Counted from the stretch's first letter, positions 7,957 through 18,263 are shown. The stretch is 64,000 bases of DNA from Pedobacter nanyangensis (GCF_003313505.1 NZ_QMHO01000005.1:247112-311111), one strand, 5' to 3'. Numbers and translations are program-made. Notes: generated by a model not told the origin, from the sequence alone.

Positions 7957-8415
7957 TTAGCCGGCATGTACCTGATGGCGGGTTAACTGCTGTATTTTTT
8001 GAAGTAGGTCATCTAAATCAAAGGGTTTGGCCATAAATAGATCTTGCCCATAATTTTTGCCCGTATGGAAAACGTTGGGCGCCGCTGAATAGATCATTAC
8101 GGGAATGGTGCTGGTTGCCTTTTCTCGTTTAAGTTGTAGGCAAAGTTTCCCGCCGTTAATTAAGGGTAGCCTAAAATCTAAGAGGACCAAGTGCGGACGG
8201 TATTGCTTTGCCAGGGCAATGATATTGAACGTTTCGCTTAATAACTGATAGTCGTAGCCTTCCTCATCAAATATCATACTTAGGATGTTACGAAGCTCGG
8301 GATCGTTTTCAACTACCAGGATTCGTTTCTTTGGATTTGCCACATGGATACTCGGCAGGGTTTGCGCACTTCTCATCTCGGGAGGGATTAAGCTATAAAG
8401 TTCGGCAAAAAACAT
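7957..8415 (-). CDS. Stand-alone receiver-domain response regulator
   Basis: 152 residues: an N-terminal extension of about 28 residues, then a single receiver domain (30-148) with no output domain. Phospho-acceptor is D80 in LVLLDFRLP; the conserved Lys is in FMAKPFD. The acidic pocket is E36-N37-D38 rather than the usual D-D pair, which keeps one acidic residue at each key place. Such proteins relay phosphate or bind partner proteins. No cognate kinase is adjacent. ATG at codon 14 is an alternative start that would remove most of the extension. Confidence 0.85.
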   Translation of the reverse strand: MFFAELYSLIPPEMRSAQTLPSIHVANPKKRILVVENDPELRNILSMIFDEEGYDYQLLSETFNIIALAKQYRPHLVLLDFRLPLINGGKLCLQLKREKATSTIPVMIYSAAPNVFHTGKNYGQDLFMAKPFDLDDLLQKIQQLTRHQVHAG

Positions 8416-8789
8416 CTGCCCACGCTTAGGGTTAATACCCGTTTTTTAAGGATAATACCAAGTAGTTAGCCTGTTGACAATGCTTTACGATTGCTAAAAT
8501 TACGATAACAAACCAATAACCCAGGGCTAATGGCGAGCCAAAGCCCGCTCTTATTTTTGGGAAAATAATGCTAAAGTATAGGCTACAAATATAAGTTGTA
8601 GAAAAAAAATTCATCAATAAAACATTGAAATCAAACAACTTAATTAATAAATTAGCTTTACAAACTATCTATAAAAATGAAAAACTACTTACTAAAGAGG
8701 GTCGTTTTATACCCTAGTGATAGTTTACTTTCTTTCTATCTCTACTTCTGCCTTGATTTGCCATCGTTCTATAGTTAATTTTTTATTGT
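8416..8789. other. 374-base gap without a supported gene
   Basis: A+T-rich sequence. A 33-codon frame on the + strand (8677-8778, beginning MKNYLLKRVVLYPS) and a TTG-started frame on the minus strand (8432-8638) are present, but neither has family resemblance, spacing or composition that supports it. No hairpin followed by a T run was seen. Confidence 0.5.
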
Positions 8790-9059
8790 TTACACACTAA
8801 GGTATTTTCTAATTTCTTGTACGCAGGTACCGTTAAGTATAATGGCCGCTTTAAGCTCGGCAACGCTAATTTTAAATTGATCGGCCCAATAGATAAGATC
8901 CTTTGGATCATCTGCATTAATTTCCCCTAAATCCTTTTCGTCTTGTAAGGGCGCTAAAGTATCTGAATCATCTTCTATAGGATGCAGATAATTGAACTCG
9001 TCAGGATCAGGAGCCATGTCTTCGGGCTTTATGCGATTTTGTTCTGGATCGGTAATCAT
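8790..9059 (-). CDS. DUF3606-like small protein downstream of ligD
   Basis: 89 residues from ATG at 9059; a TTG two codons earlier would overlap the ligD stop. The N-terminal half is acidic and apparently disordered (PEDMAPDPDEFNYLHPIEDD). The C-terminal half, DPKDLIYWADQFKISVAELKAAIILNGT followed by VQEIRKYL, matches the DUF3606 pattern of a short helix-turn-helix-like fold. It starts 2 bases after the ligD stop, so it is co-transcribed with ligD and may be connected with DNA repair, although no function is known for the family. Confidence 0.75.
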   Translation of the reverse strand: MITDPEQNRIKPEDMAPDPDEFNYLHPIEDDSDTLAPLQDEKDLGEINADDPKDLIYWADQFKISVAELKAAIILNGTCVQEIRKYLSV

Positions 9060-9061
9060 CT

Positions 9062-11815
9062 TCAAATCAATTCGGGATAAATTTCTTTTGCTTTTAAAAT
9101 GGCACTTTCCAAGTCAATGCCTTTGCCCAATACGCCCTTAAAAATGTCGCCCTTCTCCCTCACCCTTTCAAAGGCATTTAAAATGGTAAAGTCTTTCATT
9201 TTTAAGCCTGGCTTAAGTTCGTCCCACGCTAAGGGCATGGATACGGTAGCGCCTGGCTTTGGTCTGAGGGAATACGGGCCTGCAATGGTAGCACCAGGTC
9301 GGTTCTGTAAAAAATCGAGGTACATTTTGCCCTTTCGTTCTGAAATCATTCGTTCTAAAGTGGTAAATCGCGGAATTTGCTTGTTCACTATGCTTACAAT
9401 GATTTTGGCGAAAAGCTGACTTTGGTCGTAATCGTATTTACCGCCTAAGGGAATGTAAATATGAATACCTGTAGAACCTGATGTTTTCACGTAAGCGGGT
9501 ACCTCAATGGCATCTAATACTTCTTTGGTAACGTTGGCTGCTTCTATCACTTTATCAAAATGGTGCTTGTCGGGATCCAGGTCAATCACACAATAATCTG
9601 GATGGTCTGGCGATTGTATCCTGGAGAACCAAGGGTTCATTTCAATACAACCTAAGGAAGCTGTCCACAAAAGCGTAGCGGTGTCGTCACCAACCAAATA
9701 TTCCTTTGCTTCGCCATCACTGGTGGTATATGGAAAAGTTTTAGCCCAATCTGGCGCTTTGCCTTTTACATCTTTTTGATAAAAATTTTTGCCATGAATG
9801 CCTCCCGGAAAACGGTTAAGAGACAGGGGCCTGTCTTTAAGGTATGGCAAAATATAATCGGCCATGGCGTAATAATAATTGAATAGGTCCCGTTTACTTA
9901 CGCCATCTTCAGGCCAATAAAGTTTAGAGAGGTTGTTAAATTTAAGTTCCTTGCCATTTACTTTTCTTACTTGAGTTTGTTCTTTAGGGTTAAGCAAGGT
10001 TTTCGGAATGGTTTTTTTGGGTGGCCGTACCAGTTCGTGGTCTATTGCTTTGGCCGCCACTTTTTTGTTATGCGCATCTGCCGCCTTGGTTTCTACAAGC
10101 TGTCCCGTACTTACCGCATTTTCCCGAATCACCTCCTTGGCTTCCTTATCCGTACGCATGCCCTTAAATGAGGGATGACGGAAAACCCCATCTTCTGTAA
10201 TTTCTGTAAAGGCCACTTCGGCTACCAATTCTGGTTTCATCCAAGTGGCTTTGGCATGGAGTTGTCGGTGTTGGAAACGTGAAAGCTTGTTCATATCAGG
10301 GGCAACGGTAAATGGGCTTTTACCCGTAATGTAAGGCTTAAACTGCGCCATCATTTTCTTTTGGTCGGTATCTGAAAATCCAGTGCCCACTTTACCTACG
10401 TAGCTAAGTTGTCCCTTTTCCCAAACAGCTAAAATCAGTGAACTGAAAAGCTTCGAAGTATCTTCATTACGAGTAAATCCGGCAATGATCACTTCCTGGC
10501 GTTTGGATATCTTAATTTTCAACCATTCTTTAGTGCGTCTATTAACAGTATAGGTGCTCGATTTGCGCTTGGCCATGATCCCTTCCAATCCAATGCGTTG
10601 GGCAGCCGTGAAAAAATCGGTACCGCTGGCATCAAACACTTTCGAAATTCGAACCCTATCGTCATCTGTAGGCAGCACTTCGTTTAAAATGGCCTGCCGT
10701 TCTACCAAGCTTAATCCTGTAAGGTTCTTGCCCTCATACCAAATCACATCGAAAACGTAGAACACCAATTCGCCATCGGCTTCACTACGCCAATTTTGCA
10801 AGGTGCCAAAGTTAGAGATGCCTTTTTCGTTAAGAACTAGGATTTCACCATCAATTACAGCATTCAGTTTCCAGTTTTGAAGGATTTGATAAATGGGATA
10901 AAAGCGGTCGTTAAAGGATTTATTATTTCGGGATTGAAGTTCAACCTTGCCTTTATTGATAAAAGCCAAAGCCCTATAACCATCCCATTTCACTTCATAT
11001 TGCCAATCTTCGTTGTCAAAGGGTTCATCAACCAAGGTAGCCAGCATGGGCTTAATATTTTTGGGGATGGTTGATTTTGGGGCCGATTTAAGCAGCCTGG
11101 CACTGTCTAATCTGCTTGATTCGGTACCCACTTCTGTTTCTGCAACAACTGTTTCTTCCTTTTTACTTCTGCGCTTGGAGGCTTTGGGCTGTTTGGCCGC
11201 TATTTTCTGTTCGCCTTTATTGGTCCATACCTTTGAGGCGGTTTTCTCCATTTCTTTAATGGTTTTGCCAGAAATTACAGAGGCGTCTAATTTGGTGACG
11301 TCTTTTCTTGCCGCATGATCATCGTCATGTTTAATGAGCAACCACGAATTTTCGCCCATCCCGTTGGTACGCACCAAAGCAAATTCACCGTTTAGCTTTT
11401 CACCATGGAGCCTAATTTTGAGCGAACCGGCTTTTAATTGGGAAAGCAATTGTTTTTCTTGCGCCTTTTTGCCTTTTGTAGGCGCTTCGGGCTCGTACCA
11501 ACCTTGATCCCACACAATTACGGTACCGCCTCCATATTCACCTTGTGGAATAATGCCTTCAAAATTCCTGTAGTCAAAGGGATGGTCTTCAACCATCATG
11601 GCCAATCGCTTGGTTTTAGGGTCTAAGCTCGGGCCTTTAGGTACGGCCCAACTTTTCAATACGCCATCCATTTCCAACCGAAAGTCGTAATGTAAACGTG
11701 AGGCATCATGCTTCTGTACTACAAAAATCAACCTGCTTTTATCCCTACTCTTTCCCGATTTGGGTTCGGCAGTTTTAGTAAAATCACGTTTCTGTACATA
11801 TTTATCTAGTGCCAT
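9062..11815 (-). CDS. ligD: Multifunctional NHEJ DNA ligase LigD (PE-LIG-POL)
   Basis: 917 residues with all three LigD modules. The 3'-phosphoesterase domain is about 1-165 (HDASRLHYDFRLEMDGVLKSW). The ATP-dependent ligase is about 250-565, with catalytic K276 in YEVKWDGYRA and IDGEI at 321. The archaeo-eukaryotic primase-like polymerase is about 610-917, with metal ligands D745/D747 in DLDPD. The linker at 195-250 is rich in K, S and A. It repairs double-strand breaks with Ku, whose gene is not in this window. It is followed by a DUF3606 gene at 2 bases. A decayed copy of its polymerase part lies 1.2 kb away (7760-7865). Confidence 0.97.
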   Translation of the reverse strand: MALDKYVQKRDFTKTAEPKSGKSRDKSRLIFVVQKHDASRLHYDFRLEMDGVLKSWAVPKGPSLDPKTKRLAMMVEDHPFDYRNFEGIIPQGEYGGGTVIVWDQGWYEPEAPTKGKKAQEKQLLSQLKAGSLKIRLHGEKLNGEFALVRTNGMGENSWLLIKHDDDHAARKDVTKLDASVISGKTIKEMEKTASKVWTNKGEQKIAAKQPKASKRRSKKEETVVAETEVGTESSRLDSARLLKSAPKSTIPKNIKPMLATLVDEPFDNEDWQYEVKWDGYRALAFINKGKVELQSRNNKSFNDRFYPIYQILQNWKLNAVIDGEILVLNEKGISNFGTLQNWRSEADGELVFYVFDVIWYEGKNLTGLSLVERQAILNEVLPTDDDRVRISKVFDASGTDFFTAAQRIGLEGIMAKRKSSTYTVNRRTKEWLKIKISKRQEVIIAGFTRNEDTSKLFSSLILAVWEKGQLSYVGKVGTGFSDTDQKKMMAQFKPYITGKSPFTVAPDMNKLSRFQHRQLHAKATWMKPELVAEVAFTEITEDGVFRHPSFKGMRTDKEAKEVIRENAVSTGQLVETKAADAHNKKVAAKAIDHELVRPPKKTIPKTLLNPKEQTQVRKVNGKELKFNNLSKLYWPEDGVSKRDLFNYYYAMADYILPYLKDRPLSLNRFPGGIHGKNFYQKDVKGKAPDWAKTFPYTTSDGEAKEYLVGDDTATLLWTASLGCIEMNPWFSRIQSPDHPDYCVIDLDPDKHHFDKVIEAANVTKEVLDAIEVPAYVKTSGSTGIHIYIPLGGKYDYDQSQLFAKIIVSIVNKQIPRFTTLERMISERKGKMYLDFLQNRPGATIAGPYSLRPKPGATVSMPLAWDELKPGLKMKDFTILNAFERVREKGDIFKGVLGKGIDLESAILKAKEIYPELI

Positions 11816-12085
11816 GGCTTTTGATTAGGCTTAATTTGCATTTGATTTAACATCAGGCAACTAAAAAAGTTTAAGATCAGCAGCCGCAAATAAGTTAAAA
11901 CCTTAGGAACCCGTATTTTTCACCCTGGTTTAGGTATATCATTTATAGGTTTAAGGAAAAATACGAGCGCTGTGTACGGGGCACACAATAGTTTGCCAAA
12001 AGCTCATTGAAAACCAAGTGTACAATTTGTTGTTTAAAGGTAGTAGGCTTAATGGTAAGGTTGCGAACTGGATCATAGAAAAATA

Positions 12086-12553
12086 ATGGAGCTTGAAATA
12101 GAAATGTTGATGCATGCGGCTAGAACAGGCCATCTGCAAGTATTGGATGAATTGGGCGAGCTTGATTTTAACCAAAAGGATGCCCATGGTGACACGGCCC
12201 TAATTTTAGCCGCTAAATATAAAGAATATGAGGTAGCGAAATTACTATTGGCTAAAGGTGTGGATTTGGACACTGCGGACAACGAAGGGAATACACCACT
12301 GATGTGGGCGGTTTTAGGGGGTAATGCGGATATTGCGGAACTACTGATAGCCAACGGTGCCACGATAAACCTACAACGTACTGATGGTGCTACGGCATTA
12401 ATGTTAGCGGTAATAGCCAATGATCAGAACTTGGTTAAATTATTATTGCTAAATGGTGCCGACACCCAAGTTTGCAATGCTGTAGGATTACGGGCGCTCG
12501 ACCTGGCCAACCAGCTGGGAAATACACACATTCTTCATTTGTTAGGTGCATAG
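12086..12553 (+). CDS. Ankyrin-repeat protein
   Basis: 155 residues made almost entirely of four to five ankyrin repeats. Recognisable units are DAHGDTALILAAKYKEYEVAKLLL, DNEGNTPLMWAVLGGNADIAELLI, and TDGATALMLAVIANDQNLVKLLL with the preceding and following degenerate caps. There is no signal peptide, so it is probably a cytoplasmic protein-binding module. It stands alone, with 270 bases of featureless sequence upstream and 170 downstream. Partner and role are unknown. Confidence 0.88.
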   Translation: MELEIEMLMHAARTGHLQVLDELGELDFNQKDAHGDTALILAAKYKEYEVAKLLLAKGVDLDTADNEGNTPLMWAVLGGNADIAELLIANGATINLQRTDGATALMLAVIANDQNLVKLLLLNGADTQVCNAVGLRALDLANQLGNTHILHLLGA

Positions 12554-12724
12554 CCTAACCCATGTATAATTTCATGCGAGTTTATGGATTGATTTTGCTT
12601 ATGGCCTATGGACTCCATGCGCTCCTGTAATCCGTCGACAAAACCATTGCCTCCCGAAAGCCATGGGGCAGATTGGGCGAGGAAACCAAGAATAAGCAGA
12701 TAAATACAAACAAATGATAATCAA

Positions 12725-14086
12725 CTATTTTCCGATGCAGAACTTCGTAAAGATATTCTCCAGCAAATCATCCGTAGTCACTGTCCCTGTAATTTCTCCT
12801 AGGTAATGAAGTGCCTGTTTAATATCCATGGCTAAAAAATCAGAAGTTACAGGATTATCAATATTCTCCAACACCCGGTCAAGGGAGTTTTGTGTTTGCT
12901 TTAATGCCTCTACATGGCGTATGTTGGTCACCAAAGTTTCGCTGGTGTTGATATGGCTCAGGTTCACCTTTTCCAACAAAGCATTTTCCAATACCTCCAT
13001 GCCCTGTTTGGTTTTGGCAGAGATGAGCAAAGCGCCATGCTCCAAGTAAAACGCCTTTTGTTCGGTCGTCAACAACTCCGATTTGTTCACAATAAACAAA
13101 TAAGGCGTTTGTTGCTGCGACAAATCCTGCAATTGCTTTAATACTTGGCCCTGCTCCTCCTGCGCATCAACCATGTAGATGATCAGTTTGGCCTGCTTCA
13201 TTTTCTCCAAGCTGCGCTCCACCCCTTTGGCTTCAATTACATCAGCCGTTTCACGGATCCCAGCGGTATCAATAAACCTGAACACTACTCCATTGATATT
13301 GATTTCATCTTCAATGGTATCGCGGGTAGTGCCTGCAATGTCGCTCACAATGGCACGTTCCTCGTTCAATAAAGCGTTTAACAAGGTTGATTTACCTACG
13401 TTGGGTTTACCCGCAATTACCACCGGAACACCATTTTTAATCACGTTGCCTACCTCAAATGAATGAATAAGCCTTTGCAGCACTTTATTGATACGTTGGA
13501 CGAGATTGCGCAACTGATCACGATTGGCAAACTCCACATCTTCTTCTGCAAAATCAAGCTCCAGTTCTATCATACTCGCAAAATGGATCAACTGTTCACG
13601 TAAATCTTTCAACTCGTTAGAAAAACCCCCACGCATTTGCTGCATAGCCACTTCGTGAGAAGCCTTGCTATCCGAAGCAATCAGATCGGCCACGGCCTCT
13701 GCCTGGCTCAAATCAAAAGCACCATTTAGGAAAGCACGTAAAGTAAACTCCCCAGGTTTGGCAGCCCTGGCTCCTTTGCGGATCAGCAAGCCGATGATCT
13801 GCTGTATAATATAGTTAGAACCGTGACAGGAAATTTCGACCACATGCTCTTTGGTATACGATTTGGGACCAACAAATAGCGATACTACCACTTCATCTAC
13901 CACTACCTCGCCATCCTTAATTAAGCCAAAGTGCAGCGTGTGGGTAGCCTGCTTAGCCAAATCCTTGCCACTAAACACACTGTTGGTTAGGCTAATGGCC
14001 TCGGGGCCCGAAAGACGGATTACGCCAATGGCGCCACTGCCAGGAGGCGTTGATAAGGCAATAATGGTATCGTTGGTAAACATCAT
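12725..14086 (-). CDS. mnmE: tRNA uridine-5-carboxymethylaminomethyl modification GTPase MnmE
   Basis: 453 residues, the normal length. The N-terminal tetrahydrofolate-binding domain (1-120) begins NDTIIALSTPPGSGAIGVIRLSG. A helical domain surrounds a G domain with P loop GKPNVGKS (226-233), DTAGIRE and NKSE motifs. The C-terminus ends with the invariant CIGK, whose cysteine is required in this family. With MnmG it makes cmnm5U34 in several tRNAs. It is monocistronic here and divergent from the AI-2E transporter. Confidence 0.97.
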   Translation of the reverse strand: MMFTNDTIIALSTPPGSGAIGVIRLSGPEAISLTNSVFSGKDLAKQATHTLHFGLIKDGEVVVDEVVVSLFVGPKSYTKEHVVEISCHGSNYIIQQIIGLLIRKGARAAKPGEFTLRAFLNGAFDLSQAEAVADLIASDSKASHEVAMQQMRGGFSNELKDLREQLIHFASMIELELDFAEEDVEFANRDQLRNLVQRINKVLQRLIHSFEVGNVIKNGVPVVIAGKPNVGKSTLLNALLNEERAIVSDIAGTTRDTIEDEININGVVFRFIDTAGIRETADVIEAKGVERSLEKMKQAKLIIYMVDAQEEQGQVLKQLQDLSQQQTPYLFIVNKSELLTTEQKAFYLEHGALLISAKTKQGMEVLENALLEKVNLSHINTSETLVTNIRHVEALKQTQNSLDRVLENIDNPVTSDFLAMDIKQALHYLGEITGTVTTDDLLENIFTKFCIGK

Positions 14087-14256
14087 GCTGCAAAAGTACG
14101 GATTTTTGGATTGGGAATGAGTTTTGAGTTTACGGGTTACAGGTTATGAGCGGAGCGAAGGTTCCATTAACGGATATGCACCATATACTAACTACTAATA
14201 AAAACAATTTATCTACTTTAGTGTTACGCATTAAAAATTTACACCATCTTATAATT

Positions 14257-15381
14257 ATGAAGGAACTACCCTTAACCGTAAAGCGCTCCATCGAACTCCT
14301 TGGCCTATGTTTGTGTATCGGCATTTTTGCCATTGCCAGTGATATCATCATGCCGGTAATCATGGCATTTTTTATCAGCATATTGTTATTGCCCATTTAC
14401 CGTTTTTTAAGGAAATATAAAGTGCCCGAAGCCATAGCCATTGTGCTGCCCATCCTGCTCGTATTTATTTTCCTGGCGGGGATTATTTGGTTTTTTTCGG
14501 CACAGATTGGCATTTTGGTGAACGATTTTCCGCAGATCAAAGCTAATGTAGCCAAGCATTTGCAGTCGCTACAGGAATGGATCAGCAGTTTTACTGATTT
14601 CTCCATTGGCAAGCAAAAGAAATTTATCACCGAAAAGAGCGATGACTTACTGAACATGGCCGGCAAGGCGGCCAGTGGTGCTGCCGTTACCCTGAGCAGT
14701 ATTTTCGTATTTCTGGGCCTTATCCCTATCTATATTTACCTGATCCTTTTTTATAAAGATATATTGTTGCGCTTTTTGTTCATGTGGTTTAAGGCCGAGC
14801 ACCATCCAAAGGTAAAAGAAGCATCTTATGAAGCAGAAGCCATCATTAAAAATTACCTGGTTGGTTTACTCATCCAAATTACCTACATGACGGTGTTGCT
14901 AGGCGGAACACTTACCTTATTTGGCATTAAACATGCCTTGTTAATTGGGGTTATTTTCGCCATTCTTAACCTTATTCCCTATGTAGGGGCCTTAATTGGC
15001 AATATTTTGGGCGTGCTCATTACCCTCACTTCTTCTACGGAATTAGGGCCGGTAATTACCGTATTGTTGGTTATCGCCGTAGTGCAGTTTTTTGACAATA
15101 ATATCCTGATGCCTCGCATTGTAGGCTCCAAGGTCAAAATCAATGCGCTCGTCTCCATTTTGGGCGTCGTCATTGGCGGAGTGGTGGCAGGTATCTCGGG
15201 CATGTTCCTATCCATGCCCATCATTGCCGTGCTTAAGGTAATTTTCGATAGAAGCGAAGGCTTTAAACATTGGGGCGTACTCTTCGGCGACGAACGTCCT
15301 GCCAAAAGCCCCATGAGCTTTGCTATTTACAGAAGAAAAGGCTCCGTAAAAACCAAATCGGGAACGATAGAAAAGAAGTAA
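14257..15381 (+). CDS. AI-2E family (YdiK/PerM-like) transporter
   Basis: 374 residues from ATG at 14257. The open frame reaches back to 14146 but that part (SGAKVPLTDMHHILTTNK) is not membrane-like and covers the probable promoter. Paired helices at about 20-60, a soluble loop with KANVAKHLQSLQEWISS, then helices from about 165 to 340. NLIPYVGALIGNILGVL and MPRIVGSKVKINALVSILGV are the family signatures. Members export small molecules or act as Na+/H+ antiporters; the substrate here cannot be predicted. Confidence 0.88.
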   Translation: MKELPLTVKRSIELLGLCLCIGIFAIASDIIMPVIMAFFISILLLPIYRFLRKYKVPEAIAIVLPILLVFIFLAGIIWFFSAQIGILVNDFPQIKANVAKHLQSLQEWISSFTDFSIGKQKKFITEKSDDLLNMAGKAASGAAVTLSSIFVFLGLIPIYIYLILFYKDILLRFLFMWFKAEHHPKVKEASYEAEAIIKNYLVGLLIQITYMTVLLGGTLTLFGIKHALLIGVIFAILNLIPYVGALIGNILGVLITLTSSTELGPVITVLLVIAVVQFFDNNILMPRIVGSKVKINALVSILGVVIGGVVAGISGMFLSMPIIAVLKVIFDRSEGFKHWGVLFGDERPAKSPMSFAIYRRKGSVKTKSGTIEKK

Positions 15382-15412
15382 ATTTAGGAACTAGGAGTTT
15401 TGGCTAGTGTCA

Positions 15413-16216
15413 CTAACCACTATTTTTCAAAAACACATCATACGCAAAGCGCAGAATAGTACCAAACACCACAACCAAGAAAAAGATGCGGATAAACTTA
15501 TTGCCTTTAAGCAGGGCCAGTTTGGCCCCTAAAAAAGAACCCAATACATTAAAGATGGCCATGGGAATGGCGTATTGGAATAGCACATGGCCCGTAGAAC
15601 TGAAATAGATCAGGGCGGCCAAGTTGGTGCCTACGTTCACAATTTTGGCATGCGCACTGGCACCCACAAAATCGAAACCTAAAATACCTACAAAAGCCAA
15701 AATCAAAAAAGAACCCGTACCAGGTCCAATTAATCCGTCGTAAAAGCCAATCATTAAACCAAACAAACAGGCCAGCAACACCTGCTTGCCCAAAGTATGG
15801 GTTTTATGCTGTTGCTCCCCAAACTTTTTATTGAAATAAGTATAAAGCGCCACGGCTACCAATACCACTAAAATAACTGGTTTAATATGCTGGTTGTTAA
15901 TGGTACTTACCAGGTAGGCCCCACCCAACGAAGCCACAAAAGCAGCCAAGGTGCAGGCCACCAAAACCACTACCTTAAACTTTACCTGTTTAGCGTACTT
16001 TACCGCCGCTACCGCAGTTCCCGCAAGCGATGGGATTTTTACCGTACCCAACAAAGTTGCCACAGGATATTGAGGCAAAATAAGCAAGGTAGCAGGCGTT
16101 TGCAACAAACCACCACCACCCACAATGGCATCAATAAAGCCCGCCGCAAAAGCAGCCAAACAAAGCAATGCCAAGTCGGTGCTGTTAGTACTAATAAAAT
16201 GAATGATTTGATCCAA
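15413..16216 (-). CDS. TauE/SafE family membrane permease
   Basis: 267 residues with about eight helices in two halves. FAAGFIDAIVGGGGLLQTPA is the first TauE/SafE signature and GFYDGLIGPGTGSFLILAFV the second. These proteins are thought to export sulfite, sulfoacetate or other organosulfur anions. The start must be non-ATG: the frame has TTG at 16216 and an in-frame stop seven bases further upstream, and no ATG before the first helix. Upstream lies a tract of degenerate 7-bp repeats (16225-16300). Confidence 0.88.
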   Translation of the reverse strand: MDQIIHFISTNSTDLALLCLAAFAAGFIDAIVGGGGLLQTPATLLILPQYPVATLLGTVKIPSLAGTAVAAVKYAKQVKFKVVVLVACTLAAFVASLGGAYLVSTINNQHIKPVILVVLVAVALYTYFNKKFGEQQHKTHTLGKQVLLACLFGLMIGFYDGLIGPGTGSFLILAFVGILGFDFVGASAHAKIVNVGTNLAALIYFSSTGHVLFQYAIPMAIFNVLGSFLGAKLALLKGNKFIRIFFLVVVFGTILRFAYDVFLKNSG

Positions 16217-16308
16217 TGGAGGTTATGAGTTACAAGTTTTGAGTTAAGAGTTGCAGGCTACAAGTGATAAGCTATCCCATCACCCATAACTCGCAACTCA
16301 CCACAAAC

Positions 16309-18081
16309 CTACATTCTTTCAGGCACTTTAATCCCTAATATCGACATGCCTGCCTTAATTACGTCAGCAGCAATTTTGCAGATATTCAATCGGTGTTGTT
16401 TCACTGCCGCATCCTCCTCTTTAATAATTGGCGGAACCTCATGATAAAACTTGTTGAATAACTTGGCCACTTCATACAAATAGTTGGCAATAAACGCCGG
16501 ACTATAAGCCTTAGCCGCGTTTGAAATCTCCGTAGGATATTTAGCCAGCAGCATGATCATATCCAACTCCGTTGAAGTTAATTTAATGGAGGCATAATCA
16601 GCCTGTGCAAATTGGTAGGAGGCCCTGCTCAATAGGGATTTGATACGAGCATGGGTGTATTGAATAAACGGGCCAGTATTCCCTTGAAAATCTATCGACT
16701 CCGCAGGGTCAAACAACAAACGTTTTTTAGGTTCAACCTTTAACAAAAAGTATTTTAAAGCACCTAAACCAATGGTATTATACAGTTCCGCTTTTTCGGT
16801 TTCCGCAAAGTCGTTGGTTTTGCCCAACTCTTCTGTTTTTTGCTTGGCCGTATCTACCATTTCCGCAATCAGGTCATCGGCATCCACCACCGTACCTTCC
16901 CTACTTTTCATTTTTCCACTAGGCAAGTCAACCATCCCGTATGATAGGTGGTACAAACCTTTTGCCCAGCTTTTGCCCAATTTCTCTAAAATCAAGAAAA
17001 GTACTTTAAAGTGGTAGTCCTGCTCGTTGCCCACCACGTAAATAGATTTGTCCATTTTAAAATCGTCGTACTTCATTTGCGCCGTACCCAAATCCTGGGT
17101 AATGTACACCGAAGTACCGTCGGCACGCAGTACCAATTTTTGGTCCAGGCCATCAGCCGTCAGATCAATCCAAACGGAGCCGTCTTCTTTTTTAAAGAAA
17201 ACACCTTTGGCCAAGCCCTCCTCAATGGTGTCCTTTCCAAGCAAATAAGTGTTGCTCTCGTAATAATATTTATCAAAATCAACGCCCAGCTTTTTGTAGG
17301 TTACGTCAAAACCAGCATAAACCCAGCCGTTCATTTTTTCCCATAAACCTACCACTTCCGCATCGCCCTGCTCCCATTGCAAAAGCATTTGTTGCGCTTC
17401 TTTAATTAACGGAGCATTCTTTTTGGCTTCGTCCTCGGCCTGGCCTGTAGCCACCAAGGCATCAATTTCCTTTTTGTATTCTTTGTCGAAAACAACGTAA
17501 TACTTGCCCACCAAATGGTCGCCTTTTAGTCCAGTGCTTTCAGGCGTTTCGCCATTGCCCCATTTTTGCCAGGCCAGCATCGATTTACAAATATGGATTC
17601 CCCTATCGTTTACCAAATTGGTTTTAATCACCTCATAACCGTCGGCCTTTAACAGCTCCGATACCGAATATCCCAACAGGTTATTACGTACGTGGCCCAA
17701 ATGCAAAGGCTTGTTGGTATTTGGCGACGAATATTCAACCATCACCTTTTGTCCGTTTGGCCTGGCTACCAAAAAATCGGCGGCCAACAAGGTACCGTTA
17801 AACAGGTTTACCCAATAGCTTTCGGCAATGCTCAGGTTCAAAAAGCCCTTTACCACATTAAAGCCCACTACTTCGGCTACGTGTTGTTGCAAAAACGCAC
17901 CAATGTCATTACCCGTTTCCTCAGGAGACTTTTTAGAGAACCGCACTACAGGAAATACCACAATGGTTACCTGTCCTTCAAATTCCTTACGTGTTTCCTG
18001 TAGGTTAATTACATCTTCGGCAATATCTTGCCCATATAACTCTTTAACGGCCTTAACTGCGCCAGCAACAATAAAATTCAT
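16309..18081 (-). CDS. argS: Arginyl-tRNA synthetase
   Basis: 590 residues from ATG at 18081. The frame continues to 18129, but the extra residues (ALVFKLSAIFAIFG) are hydrophobic and unlike the family's N-terminus. The class I HIGH motif is in SSPNTNKPLHLGHVRNNLLG and the KMSK equivalent is GKMKSREG. The N-terminal additional domain (1-110) and C-terminal anticodon-binding domain with QYTHARIKSLL are present. It lies 514 bases from the divergent arginine-deiminase-like gene. The gap holds two copies of a structured repeat. Confidence 0.97.
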   Translation of the reverse strand: MNFIVAGAVKAVKELYGQDIAEDVINLQETRKEFEGQVTIVVFPVVRFSKKSPEETGNDIGAFLQQHVAEVVGFNVVKGFLNLSIAESYWVNLFNGTLLAADFLVARPNGQKVMVEYSSPNTNKPLHLGHVRNNLLGYSVSELLKADGYEVIKTNLVNDRGIHICKSMLAWQKWGNGETPESTGLKGDHLVGKYYVVFDKEYKKEIDALVATGQAEDEAKKNAPLIKEAQQMLLQWEQGDAEVVGLWEKMNGWVYAGFDVTYKKLGVDFDKYYYESNTYLLGKDTIEEGLAKGVFFKKEDGSVWIDLTADGLDQKLVLRADGTSVYITQDLGTAQMKYDDFKMDKSIYVVGNEQDYHFKVLFLILEKLGKSWAKGLYHLSYGMVDLPSGKMKSREGTVVDADDLIAEMVDTAKQKTEELGKTNDFAETEKAELYNTIGLGALKYFLLKVEPKKRLLFDPAESIDFQGNTGPFIQYTHARIKSLLSRASYQFAQADYASIKLTSTELDMIMLLAKYPTEISNAAKAYSPAFIANYLYEVAKLFNKFYHEVPPIIKEEDAAVKQHRLNICKIAADVIKAGMSILGIKVPERM

Positions 18082-18151
18082 GAGGCCAAAAATAGCGAAT
18101 ATAGCTGAAAGCTTAAAGACTAAAGCCAAAGGTTTTTAGGCTTTATCATTA

Positions 18152-18263
18152 GAAAAGCAATTGCAGTACTACGATCATCCGCCAGCCCTGCTATCCATTA
18201 CAAGTCCGCACTCGCTACTTGCTGGCGCAAGTGCTCATTTGCGGGCTTTCCATTCCTATCAGG
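18152..18263 (-). repeat. Dispersed structured element, copy 1
   Basis: On the minus strand: left border CCTGATAGGAATGGAAAGCC, a 30-base hairpin core, right arm CTTGTAATGGATAGCAGGGC, then after 21 bases the box TGCTTTTC (GAAAAGCA on the + strand at 18152-18159). CCTG at the left pairs with CAGG at the right. Shares borders with 18329-18417 and 29165-29307. Confidence 0.7.

Noticed and set aside
8432..8638. 68-codon hydrophobic frame on the minus strand
   Set aside because: It begins at TTG, is A+T-driven and has no family resemblance or supporting signals.
8677..8778. 33-codon + strand frame (MKNYLLKRVVLYPS...)
   Set aside because: No promoter box, terminator or family resemblance; the short length makes chance likely.
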